From the NCBI GenBank assembly GCA_903894975.1, contig CAITSE010000204.1, positions 1 through 41,098 on the forward strand: a DNA stretch of 41,098 nucleotides, in the 5' to 3' direction. The notes under the pieces were generated by a model. That model was not told the DNA's origin, ran no database searches, and saw only the letters and a program-made list of their open reading frames with translations. Of the stretch, positions 26,650 to 37,500 are shown in pieces. This DNA is from an uncultured Lentisphaerota bacterium (GTDB lineage: Bacteria > Verrucomicrobiota > Lentisphaeria > Oligosphaerales > CAITYL01). Made by a program: the position numbers and the translations under genes. The stretch's first letter is position 1. Every line of letters starts with the position of its first letter.

Positions 26650-29600
26650 ATGATCAAGGCAACCGGAACTCGCCTGCGGGCGGCCATCAGGCTGTGGCGC
26701 CCGTTTTTACTGCTGACAGCCTTTGGGTTGACTTGGGCATCCAAGGTCAGTGCCGCCAACGAAACGGTCACGGTGTACACGGCGACGCAATACCAGACAA
26801 TCATGGCATGGGGTGCGGGCGCGGGCTATTTTGCCCTTTCCGAAAAGGATTCGCTGCGGCTGCATCTGCTTGACGAAGCGGTGAATGGCGTGGGCATAAC
26901 GCGAGCCCGTTTTGAGCCTGGGGCCGGCTCCTCCCCGGATGGCGCCATGGACTGGGAGCTGTGGAATGACGACGGCGATCCCTCCACGACAACCATGAGT
27001 CAGATGAACCCGACGAAGATCGACGACGAGGCCACGCGGTTTTATCTGCCCATGAAGTCGTTGGTGGAAGCCAACAGCGAGACCTTCACCACCTACCTGA
27101 GCCCCTCCTATTTCACCAACGGCAGCAGTGGCGCGGCCCCCGCCTGGCTGTTGAACAGCCCCGGCGAACATGCCGAATACCTGACTTCAATCCTCCTGTA
27201 CCTGAAGAACACACACGGCATCACGGCGGACTACACCACCATCCTGAACAAGGCGGGCAACAACAACAATTACACCGCCACCGTCTGCGCCAACACCATC
27301 AAAGTCCTGGGCCCGCGGCTCGCGGCGTTGGGACTGCCCACCAAAGTCCAGTTCCCCGAGTGCATGCAGGCGGCGACATCCTACAGCTACATCACGGCGG
27401 TGCAGGACGACCCTGCGATCTGGCCGTACATCGGGCTTCTTTCGTATCACCTGTACGGGGGCGCCGACCCGGGCCGATCGAACCTCCGCGATTTCGGACT
27501 CGCGCGAAATATCCCTACCGGCCAGACGGAGTATATGGGCCTGACGGTGAGCATCCTGTATGACGACCTCATCAAAGGCGGGGTCTCGGTATGGGAGATT
27601 TACGCATGGAACGATGTCCTGCCGCCTGATGCGTCCCATTCGTGGTTCAGCCGCACGGCCCAATACTGGCAGATCCGCCAGGTCACGCGCTACGTGCGCC
27701 CCGGCGCCGTGCGGGTGGAAGCCGCTTCGAGCACGACCAACATCCGCCCGCTCGCCTTTGTCCGCAACGGCAAAATGACGGTGGTTCTCCTGAACAACAC
27801 CGTCAGCCAAGTGCCGAAGACCCTCGACCTGTCCGGGCTTCCCGCCGGCGAATACGGCGCCTGTTACTCGACCACCAACGCCACCGATTACACAGAACTG
27901 GGGCTGTTCACCGTCACCGTGGGCGGAACCTTGACCGTCACCGTTCCCGGGTCGTCGGTGCTGACGGTGTATCCCCATGAAACCAATCAGCCACCGACCC
28001 TGACCGACTGGAAAGCCACGCCCTCATTCCTGACGCAACCCGCCTCCGCCGCGACGCTGTCGGCGGCGGCACGGGATCCGGAGCTGGACGCCATTTCCTA
28101 TGCTTGGTCGGTGGCGAGCCAGCCGGCGGGAGCCGCAGCCATCCTCGCAACCCCATCCTCGGCAACCACCAACGTGAGCGGAATGACGGTCGCCGGCGAC
28201 TATGTCTTCGCCGTCGCGGTCCGTGATGCCACACACACCGTCACGCGCACCGTCGAGCTGACGGTATACGCGGGAAACCAGCCTCCGTATATCGGGAACA
28301 GCCACAATCGGTGGCCCGTCGTTGTCACGCTGCCGACCAGCACCACCACGCTGCGCGGCGGCGGAAGGGATCCCGAGGGCGATGCTCTGACCTACCAGTG
28401 GAGTCTGGTCAGCCAGCCGGCGGGGGCCAATGCGGCGCTGGCGGGGCAAACCACGAGCACGTGCTCCGTGTCCAACCAGACGGTGGCCGGCAATTATGTC
28501 TTCCAGTATTCGCTCAGCGATCCGACGCACACCGTTTCCCAGCAACTGACGGTTCCGGTTTATCCCGCGAACACGGCGCCGGTGATTTCCAGTGCCACGG
28601 CCACGGCCGCCACGATCACGCTGCCGACCGCCACCACCTCCCTGGCGGCGGTTACCAGCGATCCCGACGCCGCCGCGATCACGCCCTGGCGGCCCGGCGG
28701 CGATGTGCTGACCCACTGGTGGTCCGTCCAGAGCGCACCGGCCGGAGCCTCTCCTGTTTTCGCCAACCAGGGTGCGAAGAACACCGCGGTCGGCGGACTA
28801 ACCGCGACAGGCACATACGTCTTCCGGTTGACCGCCATCGACCGGACCTTGACGGCGACTAAAGACGTTACCGTGACGGTGGCGCCGCCGCCGTCGGTCC
28901 TGACATCCATCACCCTGGCGCCGACGAACACCGCGGTGCTGACCGGCGCGACCAAGCAGTTCACCGCGACCGCCAAGGACCAGTTTGGCGCCGCGATGTC
29001 GCCGCAGCCGACCTTCGGCTGGAGCGTGAGCGGCGGCGGCGCCATCAATGGCAGCGGCCTGTTCACAGCCGGCGGCACCGCCGGCGGACCGTACACGGTG
29101 ACGGCGACAAGCGGCGGCCAGATCGCCACGGCCAGCGTCACGGTGACGCCCGTGCTGGTTCCGGTGACGGTTGCGGCCAACACCACAAGCGGCGGCAGCC
29201 TAGGCCGGTACGACATCTACGAACTGACCATGACCGAGAGCGGGAGCTACGCCAACCCGTGGGAGGACGTGACCATCACGGCGGTCTTCACCTCGCCCTC
29301 GGCAAAGAGTTACACCGTCGGCGGATTTTATTACGACACAGCCACTTGGAAACTGCGCTTCGCGCCCATGGAACTGGGGAACTGGACCTGGAGCCTGACC
29401 TTCGACAACGGCGCGGGCAAGTTCGTCACCGGCGGCAACTTCACCTGCACGGCCTCGGGCAACAGCGGCTTTCTGCGCATGCAACCGGGGAACACCCGCA
29501 CCTTCATCACCGAGGGCGACAGCCGCCCGTTCTATGCGAACGGCTTCAACAAGCCCGCCTATACCGGCAACGGCGGCGTGGACGCGCCGACCTTTCCGAC

Positions 29601-32600
29601 CTTCATGGCTCCCTTCCGGGCCGCCGGAATCAACATGATCCGGGACAATGCCCAGGCCTGCCACACCAATGCCACGAACAATTATGGCAACAACCTCACG
29701 GTCAACGGGTTCAATGTCGGCGGGTCCGGGAAAAACAACTACGACACCGCCCTGGGGAAAGTCGAAGACCAGTATTACCAGTTGTTGCATCAGTCCGGCT
29801 TCAAACTCATGCTGGCGTTCATGCTCCACCCGAATCTCATCATCCCCAACTACGATGTGTCCAACCCGGCGGTCAAGGCCGCGGCCGAGAAATACCACAC
29901 CTACATGCTCAACCGCTTCTCGGCGTATGTGGACGTCTGGGAACTGGGCAATGAACTGAACAGCGTCACCCAGACGTACCTGGACACCGTCACCGGGATC
30001 TGCGGCGTCAAAGACCCCTATCAACATCCGCTGACCATCAGCAATCCGCAGGGCCAGCTTGACGAGTCCGGCCTGGCGGTCGTGGCACCGCACCGGTACA
30101 CGCCGGACGATAACTTGAAGATGGCCGACCTGGCGGCCTCCTGCCAGCGCAATCACGCCACCTATCCCGACAAGCCCCTGCTCTACGGTGAAGATGGGAA
30201 CTATACGCCCTACGGCAAGTACGATCCCGCGCGCTACCGCATCAGCATTTGGAGCGCGTTTACCAACCAGGCCGGGTGCCTGTTCTGGCTGGTAAGTTTT
30301 GACCAGAACTCCTGCGAGGCCGGCGCCGGGATCACCAACCAGTACATCGGCACGGAAGAGCGGGCACTGGCCAAGATCCTGGCCAATTTCACGGCCGATT
30401 TCGACCCATCGGCCGTACCCATGACGGCGACCCTGAACCCCTCCAACCAGATGACCGGGTCGGTGCTGGGCAGCGCCGTGGACATCGCCGGATACTTCAC
30501 CCATGCCACCAGCCATACCACGCCCCTGGCCGGCGCCAGGGTGACCCTGCTCATCCCGGCCGCCGGCATGCAGGGGCAATGGCTCGATCCCGCGACGGGC
30601 AACACCGTCCAGACCTTCACCGTGAACAGCGGCTCGCAAATTCTGACCCTCCCGACCTTCCGCTCCGACCTTGTGCTCCGCATCCGCGCCGCCGGCACGG
30701 CGCCGAAGCTCGAATTCAGCACGGCCAACTACAATGCGCGGGAAAACCAGGGCGTCCTCACCGGCACCGTGACCCGCTCCGGGTCGGCTGCGGGCGCGGT
30801 CTCCGTAACCTATTCGACCCGAGACGGCCAAGCCGTCGCCGGAACCAGTTACACCGCGGTCACCGGGACGCTCAGTTGGGCAGACGGCGACACGGCGCCC
30901 AAGACCTTCACCGTCCCCCTTCTGAACGACAACGTCTACGATGGCGACCGGGATTTCGCGCTGGTCCTGAGCAATCCGGCCGGCGGCGCCGGGCTGGGCA
31001 ACAATGCCGACGCGCTGGTCACGCTCTACAACGACGATTCGGACCTGGTGATGCTGAATGCCACGTCCTACGCGGTCATGAAGGATGCCGGAGCCACCGC
31101 CATCACCGTCCACCGCGTCGGCCGCGGGGTCGGCCCCGTCAGCGTCAACTACGACACCCAGGGCGGCAGCGCCACCACAAGCGACTACACGCCGATCCAG
31201 GCGGGGGCCACGTCGGTGACGGGCGTCATCAAGTGGGCGGACGGCGACCTCTCGCCCAAGACCGTCGCCATCCCGATCCTGAACAATCCGGGTTCGTCCG
31301 GCAACAAGACGTTCCGGTTCGAGCTCCTCAATCCCCAGGGCGTGGATATGGGCATGGCCTACCGGGCTACGGTCACGATTGTGGATCCGGCGGCCACGCG
31401 GGCCGGCGTCCTTCAGTTCGGCAGGTACTCGTATTTCACCAATGTCATCGGTGCCTGCGGCGCGACCGACGCCGGGTACGCGGTCACCCGCACCGCCGGG
31501 TCCGTCAGCGTTCCCGTTTCCCGCATCGGCGGCGCCGACGGCGCGGTCTCGGTCAGTTACAGCCTCATGGCCGGAACCGCCGTTGCCGGAGCGGATTACA
31601 CCAATGTTTCTGGCACCCTGTCCTGGGCGGACGGCGATGCGGCCGACAAGACCATCACCATCCCGGTGCTCAACAATGCGACGGCCTCCGGGAATGTCGC
31701 CGTCTGGGTGTACCTGAGCAGTCCCGTCGGCGGCGCGCTCCTCAACGGGTACATCGGCAACCGGGCCGCAATCGTGATCGCCGATCCCAACCTGCCGCCG
31801 GTGCTCGCCAACCCGCAGACCGCCGCCGGAACCGTCGGGAGCCTTTTCACCTGCACCGTTGCCGCCACCAGCACGCCCACCGCCTTCAGCGCCGCAAATC
31901 TGCCTTCCGGGCTCACCCTCAACCCCGCGACGGGCATCATCACCGGCACGGCCTCGGCCGGCATCGAAGGCGCCTATGACGTTGTGCTCGGCGCCGCCAA
32001 CGCCGGCGGCACGGGCTCGGCCCACCTGATGCTGACCCTCGGCCCGACCACAGCAACGGCCCCGGTCATCCTGTCCCAGCCCGCCGACACGGGCGTGACC
32101 GTGGGGCAGAGCGTCACCTTCTGCGTGACCGCCGCCGGCACGCCGCCCCTGAGCTACCAGTGGCGGCGGAACGGCGTGGTCATCGCCAACGCCGTCGGCT
32201 CCGCGTACAACATCACGTCTCCCGCGCTTACCGATCACGGTGCCCAGTTCAGCGTGGTCGTTACCAACAGCGTGGGAAGCCTTGCCAGCGGCACGGCCAC
32301 CCTGGCGGTTACCTCCTCGGCAACAGCCCCTTCCATCATCGCCAGCCCCGCCAGCCGCACCGTGAGCGTCGGGCAGACCGTGATCCTGAGCGTGACCGCC
32401 GCCGGTTCGGGGCCGCTGGATTACCTGTGGACCCGGAACGGCGCGAACATCGGCGGTGCGACCGCTTCCACATACACCATCTCGCCGGTGACCGCCGGGG
32501 AAAACGGCAACGCCTACGCCGTAACCGTCCAAAACACCATCGGGACCGCGACCAGCAACGACGCGGTACTGACGGTGAACGGAGGCACGCCGATCCTGAG

Positions 32601-34563
32601 CACGGTCAGCGTCGCGCCGGCCAACGTCAGCGTACTCACCACCGACACCCGGCAGTTCACCGCGACCGGCCGGGACCAGTACGGCGCGCTCATATCGCCG
32701 CAACCGGCCTTCGCCTGGGGCGTCAGCGGCGGCGGCAGCATTGACACCAACGGTCTGTTCACCGCGGGCGGCAGCGCCGGCGGCCCCTACATCGTCACAG
32801 CCTCCAGCAGCGGCTCGAGCGGCGCCGCCAGCGTCACCGTGACCCTGCCGCCGCCTGTCCTGACCTCGATCATCGTCTCCCCCACGAGCGCCGGCGTGGC
32901 GACCGGCACGACCCAGCAGTTCAGCGCCTCCGGCCGGGACCAGTACGGCGCCGCGATGTCACCCCAACCGACCTTCGCCTGGAGTGCCAGCGGCGGCGGC
33001 GGCATCGACACCAACGGCCTGTTCACCGCCGGCGGAACCGCCGGCGGACCGTACACGGTCACGGCTTCCAGCGGCGGAATTGACGGCACCGCGAGTGTGA
33101 CGGTGGTGGACCCCGCCATCCCGGTGCTGACCTCGATCGCCGTAACGCCGGCCGCCGCAGGCGTCGCCATCTCTTCGACCCAGCAGTTCAGTGCGGTCGC
33201 CAAAGATCAGCACGGCATCGCCATGGCCTCGCAGCCGACCTTCGCCTGGAGCGTTAGCGGCGGCGGCAGCATCGACGTCAACGGCCTGTTCACGGCCGGC
33301 GGCACCGCCGGCGGACCGTACATCGTGACGGCGACGGGCGGCGGCAAGAGCGGCACCGCCAACGTCACCGTGACCTCATCGCTGATCCTGTTCGACGATG
33401 CCGTCCATAGTTGCACCCTTTATGGAGCCAAAACGGTCCTGGCGTACTCGTCCACCGCGCCCGTCCACTCCGGCACCGTGGCCTATGGTGCCACATCCGG
33501 ATCTTCTTACCAGGGCGGTCTGGCCGGCAGCAACCTGGTCATTCCCGTCGGCAAAACCACGGTAAAAACCTACATCTACATCCAGTCGGCCACCGCGATT
33601 TCCGGGTTCATCGCCCAGTTGGGTGCCCCGAACTACACCTCGACCACCTTCAGCAACAGCTCGAACACCGCGTATTGGAAGGTCGACGGTGTCGCCGGCC
33701 GCGTCGCCATGACCGCCAACACCTGGCATGAGGTGACCCTGGACCTGGGCGGAGCCTTCGGCGCCACTCTGACGCCCGGCACGACCAAGTTAAACAATGT
33801 GACGGTCCTGTTCACCAGTGCGTCCGAGACCATCTATCTGGACGACACCAGCCTGACGGCCCCGGCCCCGGTCTTCACCACGCTGGTCGTGACCCCGACG
33901 GATGCGAGTGTGCAAGCCGCTCAGGCCCAGCAGTTCACGGCCGTTGCCAAAGACCAGTACGGGTATGACCTGTCACCCCAGCCGGCCATCGCCTGGAGCG
34001 TCAGCGGCGGCGGAACGATCACCGGCAGCGGACTCTTCACCGCGACCGGCGCCGGCGGCGGACCCTACACCGTCACCGCCACCAGCGCCGGAGTGATCGG
34101 AACCGCCAACGTGACGATCACGGGAACTCCCCATGACACTTGGAAGAACTCCCAGTTCGGCGCCAACGCGGGGAACCCGGCCGTCAGCGGCGACGCCGTG
34201 GTGAACAACGCGGCGGGCATCCCCAATCTGACCACCTATGCGCTCGGGGTGAACCCATACACGGCCGCGGCGACCGACCTGCCGGCCGCCGCCACGGTCA
34301 CGACCTCCGGCACGAGCTATCTCGCACTCTCCTTCACCCGCAACACGGCGGCGACCGACCTGACGCTCACCGTGCAAAGCAGCAGCGACCTGACCAATAC
34401 GGCCGGGTGGACGGCCGTGAGCACCTGGCACGCCGGCGCCTGGTCGCCCCCGGACCGCGTCCAGGAAAGCGGTGCCCCGCCGCAAGTCCAGGTCCAGGTC
34501 AAGGACACCGCGCCGGTGGGCTCGGCGCCCCGCCGTTTCCTGCGGCTGAAGATCGACCCGTGA
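26650..34563 (+). CDS. Giant secreted multidomain glycoside hydrolase: GH30-like, PKD-like x3, Big-like, DUF5060 + GH5-like barrel, Calx-beta x3, putative-Ig, Ig-like x2, Big-like x3, LFDD module, Big-like, C-terminal PVC-type domain
   Basis: Signal peptide MIKATGTRLRAAIRLWRPFLLLTAFGLTWASKVSA; YQTIMAWGAGAGYF, RARFEPGAG, SYHLYGG, GQTEYMG (GH30-like); YDIYELTMTESGSYANPWEDVTITAVF (DUF5060), DVWELGNELNS and KPLLYGEDGNY (GH5-like); Calx-beta DGQAVAGTSYTAVTGTLSWADGD. Confidence 0.88.
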   Translation: MIKATGTRLRAAIRLWRPFLLLTAFGLTWASKVSAANETVTVYTATQYQTIMAWGAGAGYFALSEKDSLRLHLLDEAVNGVGITRARFEPGAGSSPDGAMDWELWNDDGDPSTTTMSQMNPTKIDDEATRFYLPMKSLVEANSETFTTYLSPSYFTNGSSGAAPAWLLNSPGEHAEYLTSILLYLKNTHGITADYTTILNKAGNNNNYTATVCANTIKVLGPRLAALGLPTKVQFPECMQAATSYSYITAVQDDPAIWPYIGLLSYHLYGGADPGRSNLRDFGLARNIPTGQTEYMGLTVSILYDDLIKGGVSVWEIYAWNDVLPPDASHSWFSRTAQYWQIRQVTRYVRPGAVRVEAASSTTNIRPLAFVRNGKMTVVLLNNTVSQVPKTLDLSGLPAGEYGACYSTTNATDYTELGLFTVTVGGTLTVTVPGSSVLTVYPHETNQPPTLTDWKATPSFLTQPASAATLSAAARDPELDAISYAWSVASQPAGAAAILATPSSATTNVSGMTVAGDYVFAVAVRDATHTVTRTVELTVYAGNQPPYIGNSHNRWPVVVTLPTSTTTLRGGGRDPEGDALTYQWSLVSQPAGANAALAGQTTSTCSVSNQTVAGNYVFQYSLSDPTHTVSQQLTVPVYPANTAPVISSATATAATITLPTATTSLAAVTSDPDAAAITPWRPGGDVLTHWWSVQSAPAGASPVFANQGAKNTAVGGLTATGTYVFRLTAIDRTLTATKDVTVTVAPPPSVLTSITLAPTNTAVLTGATKQFTATAKDQFGAAMSPQPTFGWSVSGGGAINGSGLFTAGGTAGGPYTVTATSGGQIATASVTVTPVLVPVTVAANTTSGGSLGRYDIYELTMTESGSYANPWEDVTITAVFTSPSAKSYTVGGFYYDTATWKLRFAPMELGNWTWSLTFDNGAGKFVTGGNFTCTASGNSGFLRMQPGNTRTFITEGDSRPFYANGFNKPAYTGNGGVDAPTFPTFMAPFRAAGINMIRDNAQACHTNATNNYGNNLTVNGFNVGGSGKNNYDTALGKVEDQYYQLLHQSGFKLMLAFMLHPNLIIPNYDVSNPAVKAAAEKYHTYMLNRFSAYVDVWELGNELNSVTQTYLDTVTGICGVKDPYQHPLTISNPQGQLDESGLAVVAPHRYTPDDNLKMADLAASCQRNHATYPDKPLLYGEDGNYTPYGKYDPARYRISIWSAFTNQAGCLFWLVSFDQNSCEAGAGITNQYIGTEERALAKILANFTADFDPSAVPMTATLNPSNQMTGSVLGSAVDIAGYFTHATSHTTPLAGARVTLLIPAAGMQGQWLDPATGNTVQTFTVNSGSQILTLPTFRSDLVLRIRAAGTAPKLEFSTANYNARENQGVLTGTVTRSGSAAGAVSVTYSTRDGQAVAGTSYTAVTGTLSWADGDTAPKTFTVPLLNDNVYDGDRDFALVLSNPAGGAGLGNNADALVTLYNDDSDLVMLNATSYAVMKDAGATAITVHRVGRGVGPVSVNYDTQGGSATTSDYTPIQAGATSVTGVIKWADGDLSPKTVAIPILNNPGSSGNKTFRFELLNPQGVDMGMAYRATVTIVDPAATRAGVLQFGRYSYFTNVIGACGATDAGYAVTRTAGSVSVPVSRIGGADGAVSVSYSLMAGTAVAGADYTNVSGTLSWADGDAADKTITIPVLNNATASGNVAVWVYLSSPVGGALLNGYIGNRAAIVIADPNLPPVLANPQTAAGTVGSLFTCTVAATSTPTAFSAANLPSGLTLNPATGIITGTASAGIEGAYDVVLGAANAGGTGSAHLMLTLGPTTATAPVILSQPADTGVTVGQSVTFCVTAAGTPPLSYQWRRNGVVIANAVGSAYNITSPALTDHGAQFSVVVTNSVGSLASGTATLAVTSSATAPSIIASPASRTVSVGQTVILSVTAAGSGPLDYLWTRNGANIGGATASTYTISPVTAGENGNAYAVTVQNTIGTATSNDAVLTVNGGTPILSTVSVAPANVSVLTTDTRQFTATGRDQYGALISPQPAFAWGVSGGGSIDTNGLFTAGGSAGGPYIVTASSSGSSGAASVTVTLPPPVLTSIIVSPTSAGVATGTTQQFSASGRDQYGAAMSPQPTFAWSASGGGGIDTNGLFTAGGTAGGPYTVTASSGGIDGTASVTVVDPAIPVLTSIAVTPAAAGVAISSTQQFSAVAKDQHGIAMASQPTFAWSVSGGGSIDVNGLFTAGGTAGGPYIVTATGGGKSGTANVTVTSSLILFDDAVHSCTLYGAKTVLAYSSTAPVHSGTVAYGATSGSSYQGGLAGSNLVIPVGKTTVKTYIYIQSATAISGFIAQLGAPNYTSTTFSNSSNTAYWKVDGVAGRVAMTANTWHEVTLDLGGAFGATLTPGTTKLNNVTVLFTSASETIYLDDTSLTAPAPVFTTLVVTPTDASVQAAQAQQFTAVAKDQYGYDLSPQPAIAWSVSGGGTITGSGLFTATGAGGGPYTVTATSAGVIGTANVTITGTPHDTWKNSQFGANAGNPAVSGDAVVNNAAGIPNLTTYALGVNPYTAAATDLPAAATVTTSGTSYLALSFTRNTAATDLTLTVQSSSDLTNTAGWTAVSTWHAGAWSPPDRVQESGAPPQVQVQVKDTAPVGSAPRRFLRLKIDP
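33385..33860 (+). repeat. LFDD module copy 1 (in the giant GH30/DUF5060 protein)
   Basis: LILFDDAVHSCTLYGAKT...VHSGTVAYGATS...NLVIPVGKTTVKTYIYIQS...NTAYWKVDGV...NTWHEVTLDLGGAFGATLTPGTTKLNNVTV...IYLDDTSL. Confidence 0.85.
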
Positions 34564-34593
34564 TCCCTCTGATCCCGTGATGAACCGAGTGAG

Positions 34594-37500
34594 ATGAACG
34601 GTACTATGCGACAGTTTCTTTCCCGGCCTCTTTTCTTGCTCTCCCTGGCATTGGTGCTGGCGATGGCCCTGAACGGCCATGCCAATCCGCCGGCCCCGGG
34701 CTGGACGCTCACGTTCGAGGATGAGTTCCTCGGCGTCAACCCGGACGGCACCGGCCTGGACCGAAGCAAGTGGACGCCCGGCCTGGGCACCTTGCGCTCC
34801 AACGGCGAGCAGGAGTGGTATGTGGATTCCCCCAACAACATCGCCATCTCCAACGGCACGCTGAAGCTGAATGCCATTCACGACCATCCGCCGGGCGGAG
34901 TCGGCCAGGGGCCGGGCCTGTGCGGAGACGGCATCACCCGCCCGGATTGCGACTATTCCTCGGGAGAGGTGATCACAAAGAGCTCCTTCTACCAGCGCTT
35001 CGGATACTTCGAAATCCGCTGCAAGATGCCTGCGGGCAAGGGGCAATGGCCGGCATTCTGGCTGCTCCCGGCCGATCCAGGCGGGTGGCCGCCGGAATAT
35101 GACATCTTCGAAAACCTCGGGGACAAGACCAAAACCCTGTACTTTTCCAGCCATGTGAGCCCGCTCTATCCGTATGTGGGCGGCGGCGTCCGCAAGGAGG
35201 TCGGGCAGTATGTCACGTCGGGCACGGTTAATTACTCCGCGGGGTTTCACACCATTGGCTTTCTCTGGAAGCCCGGCCGGATCAGTTGGTACCTGGACGA
35301 CGTCCCGCAGGGAACGCTCCGGCGCTATGTCCATTACATGTCGCCAATGTATCTCCTGGCGAACCTGGCCGTGGGCGGGAGCTGGCCCGGTTACCCGGAC
35401 GGGTCTTATCCTTTTCCGACGACCCTGGAAATCGATTACATCCGGGCTTGGGAACTGCCCCAACCCAGTCCCTGGCAGACCGCGGACATCGGCAGTCCCG
35501 GGCTGGCAGGCCGGGCCTCCTGGTGCGACGGCGTCTTCGACGTCACCGGCGAGGGCAACGACATCTGGGGCTGCAGCGACCAGTTCCGCTATGTCTACCG
35601 CCCCCTCAATGGCGACGGCGCCATCACCGCCCGGGTGGCCAGCCTGAAAAACGGCACCACCACGGGCGGCGCCCAGAATCCCTGGGTCAAGGCCGGCATC
35701 ATGATCCGCGAAACCCTGGACGCGAATGCCAAAACGGCCATGGTCGGCGTCACCCCGGGCGGAAACGGAAGCTTCTTCCAATCCCGCGCGGCCACCAACG
35801 GCGCCACCGCCGCCGTGGTGCCGTGGAACGCCCAGACTCCTTACTATTGGGTCAAGCTTGTCCGGAACGGTTCCGTCCTGACGGGCTCAACCTCGCCGGA
35901 CGGTTCGGCCTGGACGCCGATCGGCACCGCCACCATCGCCATGGGCGCCTCCGTGTATGCCGGGCTTGCCGTCACCAGCCACAACCCCGGCACATTGGCG
36001 GACGCGCAGTTCGACCAGGTCGCGGTTTCCTCAGCGGCGCCGGTTCTGACCTCGATCGCCGTTTCCCCGACCGGCACAACCATCGCCGCGGGCGGATCCC
36101 GGCTGTTCACCGCGACCGGGTATGACCAGTTCGGCGGCGCGCTGTCGCCGCAACCGGCCATTGACTGGGACGTCACCGGCGGCGGCGCCATCGACGACAA
36201 CGGAGTGTTTTCCGCCTGTGCCGTGGCCGGCGGCCCCTACATGGTGACGGCCGCGAACGGAAGCGTCCAGGGCGCCGCCACGCTGTCCGTCCTCGCCCCG
36301 CCGGCGGGAGGCAGTCTGGTCCTTTTCGACGACACGCTGCGGAACGGCTGCACCTTCACCGGAGTCGCGGCCCAGGCCGGGACGCCGGTCCATTCCGGCA
36401 CGGCGGCCTACGGCGGGACGGCAAGCGCGTACGCCCAGTTCGGGTTGAGCTGCCACGGCCTGGTGGTGCCCGCGGACAAAACCGCGGTCCAGTTCTGGTT
36501 CTACATCTCCGGCACCGCCACCGGCATCGGCGGGTTCATGGTCCAACAAGGCTCGGGCAGTTACCCGACCGCAAGCTTCTCTTCCAGCACCGGCGTCTGG
36601 ACGGTCGACGGGTTCTCCGGAACCACCACCAAGGGCAAGCCCGACGCCATTACGCCAAACACGTGGCACCTGGCGACGCTGAATCTGGCGGCCACCTTCG
36701 CCGCGGCCGGCAAGACCTTCACCCCGGGCGTCACCAAGCTGAACACGGTTGTGGCCCAGGTAACCAATGCGGCGGAAACGATTTACATGGACGACGTCAG
36801 CCTGGTGCCGGAGTTGTCCGCGCCGGTGGTGGCCAAGCCGGACGCCCTGTATCCGGCGCGGGTCTCCACCCTGCCCGCGCCCGGGCCGGTCCTGCCGCCG
36901 CGGTCGCTCCTGCCCCCGCCGGGCGTCGCCGGCATGGGCGGAATCTGCCTCTTCGACGACCTGCCGCAGAACGGCTGCACCTACTCGGGCAGCATCGCCG
37001 CGCTCACCTCGCCGGTCCACTCCGGCACGGCCGCCTATGGCGCGACCGCCGGCGGGTCGCCCCAGCTCGGACTGTCCCTGAACAAGCTGGTCGTTCCCGC
37101 CGGACAGACGACGTTGAAAATGTACGTCTACGTGAAAAGCCCCGCGACCGGCGTCCTCTCCTTCATGGTGGCGCTGGGACCGCCGACCTACCAGAGCTTC
37201 ACCTTCAACAACTCCAGCACGGCGTATTGGACGGTCGACGGCGCACCGGGCAGCGTCAACATGACCGCCAATACCTGGCATGAGGTGAAACTGAACTTGG
37301 CCGGCGCGTTCGGCGCCAGCCTGGTCCCGGGCACGACCAAGCTCGGCTCCGTGCTGACCCAGTTCACCAGCGGCTCGGAATCCGTCTATATGGACGATGT
37401 GTTCCTGGTTCCCCCGGATGGGTTCACGCCCGTCCTGGCCTCCATCACCCTGGCCCCGGCGGCCGTCGCGCTGCCACCGGGTTCAACCCGGCAGTTCGTC

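Noticed and set aside
29200-32703. 1167-aa minus-strand ORF
   Set aside because: Antisense to the giant GH gene; low-complexity G/R/D-rich translation, no domains.
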